From the NCBI GenBank assembly GCA_016933615.1, contig JAFGAO010000081.1, positions 1-39,812 on the forward strand: a DNA stretch of 39,812 nt, read 5' to 3'. This stretch comes from Acidobacteriota bacterium (GTDB lineage Bacteria > Acidobacteriota > UBA6911). This document shows positions 8,846-17,639 of this stretch, piece after piece; position 1 is the first letter of the stretch, and each line of letters opens with the position of its first letter. The position numbers and the translations under genes were made by a program. The notes beneath the pieces were generated by a model. That model saw nothing but the letters and a program-made list of their open reading frames with translations, searched no databases and was not told where the DNA came from.

Positions 8846-10090
8846 CTATTTCTCCGCCAGCTGCTCGATGAATGCTTCGATATTGGTTCGGGCCTGTTCT
8901 TCCGAATAACAGCGCAGATCGTTCAGGTCGCCGTTTATTACGAGGGTGGGCAGGAAGTGTTTTTTGGTGAGGCGCTCCGGCATGCCGTAACGGTTGTTGG
9001 AGTTATTCGGGCAGGTTTTTGCATCGTGAAAAATCATGCCGTCGATCTGGTAATGATGGATCTGGTCCTCGAAATAGCGTTCCTTGTAATCCTCGTCGCG
9101 GACAATCAGCAGTTCGATATAGGCCCGCGCCATGCTGTCGAAAGGATCGTCCGGATCCAATGCGGGGAAAACCCAGCTGCTGCAGTAGGTGGACGCCAGA
9201 ACGCAGGTATTCAGTGAGGCAAACTGGTCGGAAAGGTCGCGAAGTTTTCCCCATATCGGCATGCCTTCCCAATAAAGGCGGAAGCGTTCGTCGTCGACTG
9301 CGCCCACGCCGTCCGCCACGCGCTGCCTCAGCTCCGCAAGCAGCAGATTGTAAAAATCAACCGCGCGCTGTTCGCCGCGCATGACAACCGCGGGACCCAT
9401 TTGAATCGTTCCGTCGAAAAATGTCAGTGGGGATGGCCGGGCGGACGCTATTTCCAGCACCTCTTTCCAGAGATCCGTGCACTGGCGCGACAAACCCACA
9501 ACCCTCCTCAGTTCGTCCAGGTCCAGCTTCTTGCCCGTGATCTCCTCCAGTTTGGGCACAAGGGTTTTGAACTGTGCGGAAATGGAGTCGATATGCGCCT
9601 TGGTGATGTTCCCGATGCCGCGGTGTGTCTGAACGCCGATGACGGGTACGTTGAACTCCCGGCCGTAATAATTGAACCAATCCTGGACATCGCGGCACTG
9701 ATTGGTGTTGAAGACCAGGGCATCGGGCCTGGGCGGGCCTTCAATACCGGGATAGGCTTTGCTCAGGGGGCTTTTACCCTGGATATAGGAACCGATATCG
9801 GCGGTAAGGTACGAGCAGATATCGGGGGAGTAGCCGATAGCGTTGGCGGTGGGAATGAGATCGGTGGCCATGCGCGTGGCTCCGAGCATGGCGCCGTGGT
9901 TTTCCGGGAAAAAGACAAGAAATCCGGCGGCGCGCAGCAGTTCCGCGGGACCGACGCTGGTGCACCAGGCGATTTTGCGGCTTTTGGTCTTTGCCGCTTC
10001 GTCCATTTCACGGAAGTGCTGTTCCATGATTTCCTTCATCTGCTTGGTTGCCTGAATTTTTTTGAATGCCGGTCCTTTTTGCTTTTCCAC
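8846..10090 (-). CDS. 2-hydroxyacyl-CoA dehydratase / benzoyl-CoA reductase BcrB-BcrC family protein (single subunit)
   Basis: AWCTSVGPAELLRAAGFLVFFPENHGAMLGA, NTNQCRDVQDWFNYYGREFNVPVIGV, IHHYQIDGMIFHDAKTCPNNSN; 5 bp from the ATPase gene. Confidence 0.88.
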   Translation of the reverse strand: MEKQKGPAFKKIQATKQMKEIMEQHFREMDEAAKTKSRKIAWCTSVGPAELLRAAGFLVFFPENHGAMLGATRMATDLIPTANAIGYSPDICSYLTADIGSYIQGKSPLSKAYPGIEGPPRPDALVFNTNQCRDVQDWFNYYGREFNVPVIGVQTHRGIGNITKAHIDSISAQFKTLVPKLEEITGKKLDLDELRRVVGLSRQCTDLWKEVLEIASARPSPLTFFDGTIQMGPAVVMRGEQRAVDFYNLLLAELRQRVADGVGAVDDERFRLYWEGMPIWGKLRDLSDQFASLNTCVLASTYCSSWVFPALDPDDPFDSMARAYIELLIVRDEDYKERYFEDQIHHYQIDGMIFHDAKTCPNNSNNRYGMPERLTKKHFLPTLVINGDLNDLRCYSEEQARTNIEAFIEQLAEK

Positions 10091-10446
10091 TTCTCTGACT
10101 CCCGTTTTTGGATTGTCGATCTTTCAGGGGCCGCTGTCCTTACACCAGACTGGCACCGGGGCTCGATGGGTCCTGCGCGGTTCCAATGTGTCGTTTAAAC
10201 AGGACTCTTTGGAACACTTTGCCCTTTGTCCTTCATTGCCGAAACCGCATAGCACATTACCAAGATTGCGGCCTTCTGTACAGATGAAATCTGATTCCGG
10301 CTGGCGGAATTCCTTATTTAAACCGTTCTCCGAAACATTGAAATCCGTTTTTGTTTTGACTTTTTCTCTGCCTCAAAAAACCGCAGGCACTTACATTGCG
10401 GCGGGATTTTTATATAATGGATACAATATGGAGAAAGAAGGGGTCT

Positions 10447-11730
10447 ATGAACTATTACCTGAATTATAGCGGCGACATACTTCGTTTTATGGTGCCCCCG
10501 GAATGGAAGGTTCTGAGTTCGAGCGATTGTGCAAAAGCACCTGTTGTTGAAGACGTTGCGGGGGAAATAGAACGCTCCCTGGATAATCCTATCGGGATGC
10601 CCCCCCTGGAATCCTACGCCCGTCCCGGGATGAGAGTGGCCCTGCTTTTCGATGATACGCAGAGAGCCACGCCGGCAGATATGGCGATTCCGGCAATCCT
10701 GAACCGCCTGAACAAAGCGGGTGTGGATGATGAAAGTATCCATGCCATTTGCGCCCGGGGAACACACCCAAAGCCGACGGACGAGCAGATTGAGAAAAAA
10801 GTAGGCAAGGGGATAATGCGGCGCCTACAGGGCCGCATCTCCGTGCATGAAGCGCAGTCGAGCGACAACGTACTCGTCGGACGCACGCATTGGGGGACGG
10901 CGGTGGAAATCAACCGCTGTGTCGTGGAAGCCGATCTGGTCATCGGTATCGGAACGTGCATCCCCCATCCCTATTCCGGATACGGCGGGGGATGCAAGAT
11001 CATTATGCCCGGGGTCTGTTCCTACGATACGATCAGCGCGCACCACTACAACTGGCTTCGGAGTAAAGACAGCCGGCTCAATAAGCTCGAGGGGAATCCC
11101 TGGTTCCAAGAGAGTGTTGAAATCGCCCGGCTGGCCGGGCTTGCGTACAAGCTCGACTTTCTTCTGAACGAAACCAACAAGGTTATCGGGGCCTTCTTCG
11201 GGGATCCCGTGGAGGCGCACCGCCAGGGAGCCGACCGTGCGACATCCCTTTATCTGGTCCATTTGCCCAAACTGGCGGATGTCGTCATTACCAGCGCTTC
11301 GCCCCTGGAAATCGGCGTGCAGGCAACCAAAGCCTTACTCAACGCCAGGCTTGCCGTTCGGGCCGGAGGCACGATCATTTGGGTTGCCGCCCAGAAGCAG
11401 GCCGGTCCCCTGATGTCGCTGATCGAGCAGATGGCCGCCGCCAAAAGCGCAAACGACTATCACCGCAGGCTGCTTCGCGGAGATATTCCCGAAAGCATCC
11501 GGCCCTTCGGCATTTCCTTCTTCATGCTGGGTGTTCCCTTCAAGGAATTGTCGGAAAAATACAGGGTGATCCATGTGACGGAAGGATTGACGAAGGAACA
11601 GGTTACGCTGATGGATTTCGAGTATGCGGATACGGTCGAAGAAGCCATCCGGATGGCGCAAAGCCGTATGCCGCAGGCGGATGTCACCATCCTCCCCTCG
11701 GGAGGTACTATTATTCCCAATGTAAAATAA
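10447..11730 (+). CDS. LarA-like (DUF2088) nickel-pincer 2-hydroxyacid racemase family protein
   Basis: FDDTQRATP, HPYSGYGGGCKIIMPGVCSYDTISAHH (LarA-type His/Lys signature); ATG 10447 after agaaagaagggg. Confidence 0.85.
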   Translation: MNYYLNYSGDILRFMVPPEWKVLSSSDCAKAPVVEDVAGEIERSLDNPIGMPPLESYARPGMRVALLFDDTQRATPADMAIPAILNRLNKAGVDDESIHAICARGTHPKPTDEQIEKKVGKGIMRRLQGRISVHEAQSSDNVLVGRTHWGTAVEINRCVVEADLVIGIGTCIPHPYSGYGGGCKIIMPGVCSYDTISAHHYNWLRSKDSRLNKLEGNPWFQESVEIARLAGLAYKLDFLLNETNKVIGAFFGDPVEAHRQGADRATSLYLVHLPKLADVVITSASPLEIGVQATKALLNARLAVRAGGTIIWVAAQKQAGPLMSLIEQMAAAKSANDYHRRLLRGDIPESIRPFGISFFMLGVPFKELSEKYRVIHVTEGLTKEQVTLMDFEYADTVEEAIRMAQSRMPQADVTILPSGGTIIPNVK

Positions 11731-11736
11731 CGCTCC

Positions 11737-11875
11737 GTTGCAGGTTGGCACGTTGCACGTCACACGTTAAAAGAAAAAAGCATCGTTGGCACGTAAAAGA
11801 CAGGATCCCTAAACAAGGGAAAGAACCTGAAACAATGTGTAACGATGCTTTTGTATTTAACCTGCAACCTGCAAC
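11737..11875. terminator. Nested inverted repeats; probable bidirectional terminator/cruciform between convergent genes
   Basis: gttgcaggtt (11737-11746)/aacctgcaac (11859-11868 or 11866-11875); aaaagcatcgtt (11776-11787)/aacgatgctttt (11841-11852); inner TCCCT-aaaca-AGGGA. Confidence 0.7.
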
Positions 11876-11882
11876 AGTTTTG

Positions 11883-13091
11883 TTATAGAATCGCCCCCGC
11901 TTCCCTTAACTGCCGAACATCTTCTTTGCCGTACCCGATCTCCAGGAGCAGCTCTTCGGTATGCTGGCCCAGACGGGGGGCTTCCCTTCTCCAGGAAGCC
12001 GGCGTGTCGCTGAAATCCCAGGGAAATCCGACCTGCCGCAACCTGCCCGCCTCCGGATGATCGACGTCGATGAAGTAATTGTTCGCAAGCGCCTGCGGAT
12101 CCTTGCAGACTTCACTGAGGGTCTGTATGGGTGTGGCGATGCAGCCTTCCTTTTCAAGGTGCGCCAGCCATTCATCCCGGGTTCTCGTCAAAAACCGCTC
12201 ATCCAGGATTTTGACAAGCGCGGCTGCGTTTTTCCCCCGGGATTCGATGCTGTTGAATCTTTCGTCGTTTTCCATGTTTTCGATACCCAGCGCTTTGCAG
12301 AAAATCGGCCAGTAGCGGTCCGGCTGCAGATGGGCCACGGCAAGCCATTTGTCGTCGCTGCATCGATAGTGGTTGTACATGGGATTGCCCGCGGTGGCGC
12401 GCGTTTCCCGGGGAAATTCCTTTCCCAGCATCGCCGCGGCATCCATCATAAGCCCGGCCAGGTTGATGATGCTGCCCATGAGGGAAGTGTCGACAATCTG
12501 CCCTCTCCCCGTTTTTTCCCTTGCGAACAGGGCCGCGGTGACGGCCCAGGCCAGAATGAGGCCGCCCATTTCGTCCCCCATCCCGGGCAGAAACTGGGCC
12601 GGCGGGCTGCCGGCTTCTCCGGCGCACATCATGAAACCGGAACGCGCGATCCCGGTATAGTCGAAGGAAAGCGCCCGGGCATCCGGTCCCTTTCTGCCCC
12701 ACCCCGATGAGTGCGCGTAAACAAGGCGCGGATTCCGCCCCATCAGGTCCTCCGGTCCCAGGCCGATCTTGGCCGGCGCGTCGATGCTCATATTGGTCAG
12801 GAAAACATCGGCGCTGTCGATCAATTTCATGAAAATTTCCTTTCCCCGCGAATCTTTCAGGTTCAGGGCGACGCTGCGCTTGTTGCGGTTATTGCTTTCA
12901 AAATAAAAGTTATGCCCCTTCAGACCGGTCTGCGCCTCTATCACGCGCATGAATCCCCGCCCCGGATCCCCCTCCCTGGGCTCCACCTTGATAACATCGG
13001 CCCCAAGATCCCCAAGCCTGGTCCCGGCGATCGGTCCCTGTTGAAACATCGTTATTTCTACAACTCGCACACCGGTTAGTGGTCCTGACAT
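11883..13091 (-). CDS. Class III (CaiB/BaiF family) CoA-transferase
   Basis: MSGPLTGVRVVEITMFQQGPIAGTRLGDLGADVIKVEPREGDPGR, NNRNKRSVALNLKDSRG, GDEMGGLILAWAVTAALFAREKTGRGQ; SD GGAGG. Confidence 0.95.
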   Translation of the reverse strand: MSGPLTGVRVVEITMFQQGPIAGTRLGDLGADVIKVEPREGDPGRGFMRVIEAQTGLKGHNFYFESNNRNKRSVALNLKDSRGKEIFMKLIDSADVFLTNMSIDAPAKIGLGPEDLMGRNPRLVYAHSSGWGRKGPDARALSFDYTGIARSGFMMCAGEAGSPPAQFLPGMGDEMGGLILAWAVTAALFAREKTGRGQIVDTSLMGSIINLAGLMMDAAAMLGKEFPRETRATAGNPMYNHYRCSDDKWLAVAHLQPDRYWPIFCKALGIENMENDERFNSIESRGKNAAALVKILDERFLTRTRDEWLAHLEKEGCIATPIQTLSEVCKDPQALANNYFIDVDHPEAGRLRQVGFPWDFSDTPASWRREAPRLGQHTEELLLEIGYGKEDVRQLREAGAIL

Positions 13092-13129
13092 CGGACGCCT
13101 CCTTATACATTTGCGGATTTAATGAAATC

Positions 13130-13978
13130 TTACCTGCCGGATCTGCCCATACGGCCGGCTTTCTCATAAATCGCCGGCCGAGCATCTTCCATCATTTTGC
13201 GGACGCTCTCGTAGCGCAAAGTGCGCTGCTCGAACGTGCGTTTTTCCAGAGCGCCCAGAAACCGTTTTTCAAACTCCTCGAAATAGGATCCGTAGATGTG
13301 ATAGCTGTCGGCAATGTGGCAATAGCGCCCCATCGAAACCGGTTCGCCCGCAATCTCGGAAATCCGACGCGCCATTTTTTCCTGAAGCCGCACCAGGGCG
13401 TAGATGTTCATGAACGCCGCCTTGTAGGCGTCGTTGGAACGGAAACGGGCGTTCAGGCTGAAGAACTTTTTGCCGTCCTCCTCGGTGATGCGGCCCCAGA
13501 GGCTCTGCAGGCAGGGGGGATCGAAGCAGTCGTTGTCCTCCCAGGTTTTCCAGGTAATGGCCTGAGCCCGCCGCGTGTAGGACACTTCCGCCAGCTTGCT
13601 ACACATCGTTTCAATCTGATCGAGCGGGTCCATGCCGGGCACGTCGTAGGAGAACATGCGGCGGTGGTACGTGTATTCCCATCGGGTGTCGGAAGGGTCG
13701 TCCGGGTTTCGAATCAGGTGGTCCTTGATTCCTTCGCATACTTCCATGACGTACTCTTCGAGCTGCTGGGGGCCTCCCGGGAAATCCTTGTGGATCATCG
13801 GCTCCTTGAGCGGATCCGTGATGGTCAGGATCATGGTGGAGTCCTTGCTCGGCGGGTCGTACTCCTTGTCGTACTGCGTCCGCATACTGCATCCGTTGCG
13901 GTTCAGTTCTATCAGGGACTCTTCCCACCCGCGCGCGATGCAGTCGGCCTCCACATGCAAGACGGGTATACCGTTCAT
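13130..13978 (-). CDS. Divergent thymidylate synthase (ThyA)-fold protein
   Basis: DPPCLQS (catalytic Cys context), RSNDAYKAAFMNIYALVRLQ (aligns with ThyA RSxDxxxxxxxN), IADSYHIYG; ATG 13978 preceded by GGAG. Confidence 0.7.
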   Translation of the reverse strand: MNGIPVLHVEADCIARGWEESLIELNRNGCSMRTQYDKEYDPPSKDSTMILTITDPLKEPMIHKDFPGGPQQLEEYVMEVCEGIKDHLIRNPDDPSDTRWEYTYHRRMFSYDVPGMDPLDQIETMCSKLAEVSYTRRAQAITWKTWEDNDCFDPPCLQSLWGRITEEDGKKFFSLNARFRSNDAYKAAFMNIYALVRLQEKMARRISEIAGEPVSMGRYCHIADSYHIYGSYFEEFEKRFLGALEKRTFEQRTLRYESVRKMMEDARPAIYEKAGRMGRSGR

Positions 13979-14005
13979 TCGATGCTCCAAAAGACAGAAG
14001 GTGTC

Positions 14006-14033
14006 TATATAGCATGGGAACGATTGAGGTCAA
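14006..14033 (-). promoter_or_regulatory. Putative sigma70-type promoter for the ThyA-like gene
   Basis: Minus strand TTGACC (14033-14028), 16-bp spacer, TATATA (14011-14006). Confidence 0.45.
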
Positions 14034-14112
14034 AGTGCAAATCATTTTTGATCCGGATTTCACGGACATGTTAGACTCGAAGGGAATGCTTTAAAAAAGA
14101 CAGGGGAATTTC

Positions 14113-14751
14113 ATGCTTGAGCTGTCCGGATTAAGAGACGCAATTATAGACGGGAACGACAAGCTGGCGCTCCAAATTACCGAGGAAGCATTGCGGCAGG
14201 AGGTGAACCCGGCTGAGCTGATCAACAAATGGATGATTCCGGCCATGGACGAAGTGGGCAGGCGTTTTGAGGCGCAGGAGTTCTTTTTTCCCGAAATGCT
14301 TCTTGCCGCCCGCGCCATGAAGCTGGCGCTGGAACCGATTCAGCCTTTGCTGGCGGCAAGCGGTGTGGAGCCGACCGGACGCGTGGTGCTTGGAACGGTT
14401 AAAGGGGATTTGCACGATATCGGCAAAAATATGGTCGGATACATGCTGGAGGGCGCCGGATTTGAAGTGCACGACATCGGAATCGACGCCCCGGCGGAAA
14501 AATTTATTGAAGCCGTCCGGGAACACAATGCCGATATTCTCGCCATTTCAGCGCTTCTGACAACGACCATGCCGGGGATGCAGGTTGTCCTGGATAGGCT
14601 GGATCAGGCGGGGATGCGCGGCGGGGTCCGGGTCATTGTCGGGGGCGCGCCCATTACCCAGGCTTTTGCCGATGAAATAGGGGCGGATGGATATGGAGAG
14701 AATGCCGGATCGGCGGTGTCCGTCGCCCGTTCCCTCATGGGAAAGGATTGA
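14113..14751 (+). CDS. Methyltransferase-type corrinoid (B12-binding) protein
   Basis: Cap domain plus VKGDLHDIGKNMVGYMLEGAGFEVHDIGID (DxHxxG) and VGGAPIT. Confidence 0.95.
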   Translation: MLELSGLRDAIIDGNDKLALQITEEALRQEVNPAELINKWMIPAMDEVGRRFEAQEFFFPEMLLAARAMKLALEPIQPLLAASGVEPTGRVVLGTVKGDLHDIGKNMVGYMLEGAGFEVHDIGIDAPAEKFIEAVREHNADILAISALLTTTMPGMQVVLDRLDQAGMRGGVRVIVGGAPITQAFADEIGADGYGENAGSAVSVARSLMGKD

Positions 14752-14756
14752 GGCTT

Positions 14757-17210
14757 GTGGCGGAATACAAAGTTAAACCAAGAACCCGGGATACGGAAAT
14801 CGTCCGCACCACAGTTTGGTCGGCCGGTCCGGGATGTCATGGAACCTGCGGCGTTCTGGCCCATATCAGCAAGGGTAAACTCGTTAAAATAGAAGGAGAT
14901 CCCGATCATCCCTGGAACCAGGGGCGCCTCTGTGCCCGCTGCCTGGCGATGACCCAGTATGCCTACCACCCGGATCGCCTGACCCGGCCCCTGAAGAGAG
15001 CCGGCGCGAGAGGCGAGGGGAAATGGGAGGAGATTTCCTGGGACGAGGCCTTCAGCCTGATCGAAAACAGGATGGGCGGAATTAAAAAGGAATACGGCGC
15101 GGAAAGCGTCGTTTTCAGTATGGGGACCGGCAGGGATATCAGTCCCTGGCTCTGCATGCTTGCCTACGCCTACGGAAGCCCCAACGTCATGTTCGCCATG
15201 AGCGGGAACGCCTGCTACAGCCCCAGGATCGCGGCCGTGGAGACGGTGCTGGGGGATTACTGCGTTCCGGATGCGGCGCAATGGCTCCGAAAACGATACG
15301 ACGATCCGAAATACCGTATCCCGAAATGCCTCGTGATATGGGGCTACAATATTCCGAATACCTGCCCCGACAACATTTTCGGCCACTGGTTCATCGATCT
15401 GATGAAGAGAGGCACCGAGATCCTGTGCGTGGATCCGAGACTTACCTGGTTTTCCTCCAGGGCCAAACACTGGCTCCGGCTCCGTCCCGGAACCGACGGC
15501 GCCCTGGCGATGGGTTTTCTGCACGAGATCATCCATGGAAATCTTTATGACCGGGGATTTGTTGAAAAGTGGACCAATGCCCCATTCCTTGTAAGAAAGG
15601 ATACCGGCCGGCTGCTGCGCGCTTCCGACTTGGAGAAGAACGGCTCCCCCGAGAATTTTGCGGTTTGGGACGCGGCAGCAGAAAAAACGGCCGTATGGGA
15701 TTCGGGGAAAGCGGATTATGTATCGTCTAGGCCCAAAGCCGCGCTGAAGGGGAATTTTTCCGTCGCGCTGAAGGATGAATCCCGGATTGAATGCGGGACG
15801 GTCTGGGACGCGTTCTGCGAGGAGGTTGACAGGTATCCCCTGGAACGCGTCGAGGAAATCACCCGGGTTCCCCGGAAGGAAATCCGGGATGCGGCCCGGT
15901 TTTACGCCCAAAGCAAACCGGCATCCATTCACTGGGGACTGCCGATCGATTCCACGCCCGGGATTACACCGACGGCCCAGGCCATCACGGCCCTCTGGTG
16001 CCTGACGGGGAATCTCGAAGTGCCGGGCGGAAATGTCGTTGCCCGGAACGCGTTCGAGTGCGTTTCCTATGCGCTGCCTGGGGCCGAGGGTGTGATCCGG
16101 CTGGCATCAAAGGAGGACGACCGTAAAAGGATCGGCATCGACCGATATGGTCCATTCAGAAAATTCATCTGGCGAGCCCAAACCGATTCCGTTCTGGATC
16201 AAATCTTTTCCGGCAAACCATACCCTGTGAAAGGCCTGTGGATGCAGACCGGCAACCTGATCGCGGGGATCGGCTTCGAACCTAGAAAATGGAAGGAAGC
16301 GTTTAAAAAGCTGGATTTTATCGTGGCGGTCGACCTGTTCATGACTCCGACAACGCAATATGCGGATGTGATTCTTCCTGCGGCCACATTCCTGGAAAAA
16401 AACGGCGTGCGCAGCTGGTGGGTCCCCCTGCAGTCCATCAACAAAGCCATGTCGGTGCAGGGCTGCAAGCCGGATGTTGAAATTAACTTCGAGCTTGCAA
16501 AGCGCTTCGACCCGAACCTGCGCTGGGATTCGGTGGAGGCGCTGTTTGACGACATTCTCAAAAATTCCGGAATGACGTACAGGGAGCTGCAGGAAAAAGT
16601 CTGGGTGCTGCCTCCCGAAGGCAACTCCAGCGCGCCCTATTTCCGCCATGAAAAGGGCCTGCTCAGGAAAGACGGCCGTCCCGGTTTCTCCACTCCGTCA
16701 GGGAAAATGGAGCTTTATGCGACGCTGCGCGAGGAGTGGAACCTGGAACCCATGCCCCATTATGAGGAGCCGCCTTTCACTCCGGTCAGCCGGCCGGATC
16801 TGGCCGAGAAATATCCCCTGATCCTTTCCACGGGACGGCGTTCATTCGCCTTTTTCAATGCCGAACACAGAAACATCCCATGGCTTCGGGAGCTGGATCC
16901 GGAACCCACCGTTGAGATCCATCCGGATACGGCCCGTTCTCTGGGTATTTCCGACGGGGAATGGGTCTGGGTCGAAAACTGGCTCGACAGGCAGAAATTC
17001 AAAGCGAAATTGACTATCGCGGTTCAACCGCAAATGGTCATGGCGGCTCACGGATGGTGGTTTCCCGAGGAGGACGGCGCGGAGCCTTCTCTTTTCGGCG
17101 CCTGGAAATCGAATGCCAATCAACTGATCCCCATGGGCAGCCAAGGGAAGGACGGGCTCGGGGCGCCCTTGAAAAACCTCTTGTGCAGGGTTTACAAGGT
17201 CCACGAATAA
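14757..17210 (+). CDS. Molybdopterin (Mo/W) oxidoreductase, DMSO reductase superfamily
   Basis: GPGCHGTCGV...GRLCARC, ISWDEAF, NACYSPR, YADVILPAATFLEKNG, C-terminal dinucleotide-binding domain; GTG 14757 (ORF track opens with TTG 14748). Confidence 0.95.
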   Translation: MAEYKVKPRTRDTEIVRTTVWSAGPGCHGTCGVLAHISKGKLVKIEGDPDHPWNQGRLCARCLAMTQYAYHPDRLTRPLKRAGARGEGKWEEISWDEAFSLIENRMGGIKKEYGAESVVFSMGTGRDISPWLCMLAYAYGSPNVMFAMSGNACYSPRIAAVETVLGDYCVPDAAQWLRKRYDDPKYRIPKCLVIWGYNIPNTCPDNIFGHWFIDLMKRGTEILCVDPRLTWFSSRAKHWLRLRPGTDGALAMGFLHEIIHGNLYDRGFVEKWTNAPFLVRKDTGRLLRASDLEKNGSPENFAVWDAAAEKTAVWDSGKADYVSSRPKAALKGNFSVALKDESRIECGTVWDAFCEEVDRYPLERVEEITRVPRKEIRDAARFYAQSKPASIHWGLPIDSTPGITPTAQAITALWCLTGNLEVPGGNVVARNAFECVSYALPGAEGVIRLASKEDDRKRIGIDRYGPFRKFIWRAQTDSVLDQIFSGKPYPVKGLWMQTGNLIAGIGFEPRKWKEAFKKLDFIVAVDLFMTPTTQYADVILPAATFLEKNGVRSWWVPLQSINKAMSVQGCKPDVEINFELAKRFDPNLRWDSVEALFDDILKNSGMTYRELQEKVWVLPPEGNSSAPYFRHEKGLLRKDGRPGFSTPSGKMELYATLREEWNLEPMPHYEEPPFTPVSRPDLAEKYPLILSTGRRSFAFFNAEHRNIPWLRELDPEPTVEIHPDTARSLGISDGEWVWVENWLDRQKFKAKLTIAVQPQMVMAAHGWWFPEEDGAEPSLFGAWKSNANQLIPMGSQGKDGLGAPLKNLLCRVYKVHE

Positions 17211-17261
17211 CCGAAACCGTATGAATGGCGTTCCCGGGTGAACGGAAACGGAACTAAACGC

Positions 17262-17612
17262 ATGGAAAAAAAGAAAACGAAACCTGAATTTGGCCTGTTG
17301 ATCGACTATGAATACTGTACCGGCTGCCACGCCTGCGAAGTGGCCTGCGCCCAGGAATATAACCACAAACCCGGCATCCGGGGCATCAAGGTATTCGAGG
17401 TCGAGCAGGCGCTGCCCGGCGGCAGGGAATATCTGACCTATTTCCCGTTTCCGACCGAAACCTGCGTTTTATGCCCGCATCTGACGAAAGAAGGCCTCGA
17501 TCCGGCCTGCGTGAAGCACTGCATGGCCGCCTGCATGAAGTTCGGACGTGTCGAGGACCTCGCAAAGGAAGTAGGGAGAAAACCGCGAATGGTGCTCTGG
17601 GTTCCGCGATAA
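17262..17612 (+). CDS. 4Fe-4S dicluster oxidoreductase iron-sulfur subunit (short)
   Basis: YCTGCHACEVACAQEYN, CVLCPHLTKEGLDPACVKHCMAACM. Confidence 0.9.
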   Translation: MEKKKTKPEFGLLIDYEYCTGCHACEVACAQEYNHKPGIRGIKVFEVEQALPGGREYLTYFPFPTETCVLCPHLTKEGLDPACVKHCMAACMKFGRVEDLAKEVGRKPRMVLWVPR

Positions 17613-17639
17613 AAAATGAACCGGTGTAATCCTGATTTC

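Noticed and set aside
14604-15932. 442-aa minus-strand ORF
   Set aside because: Antisense to the corrinoid and molybdopterin oxidoreductase genes; shadow ORF.
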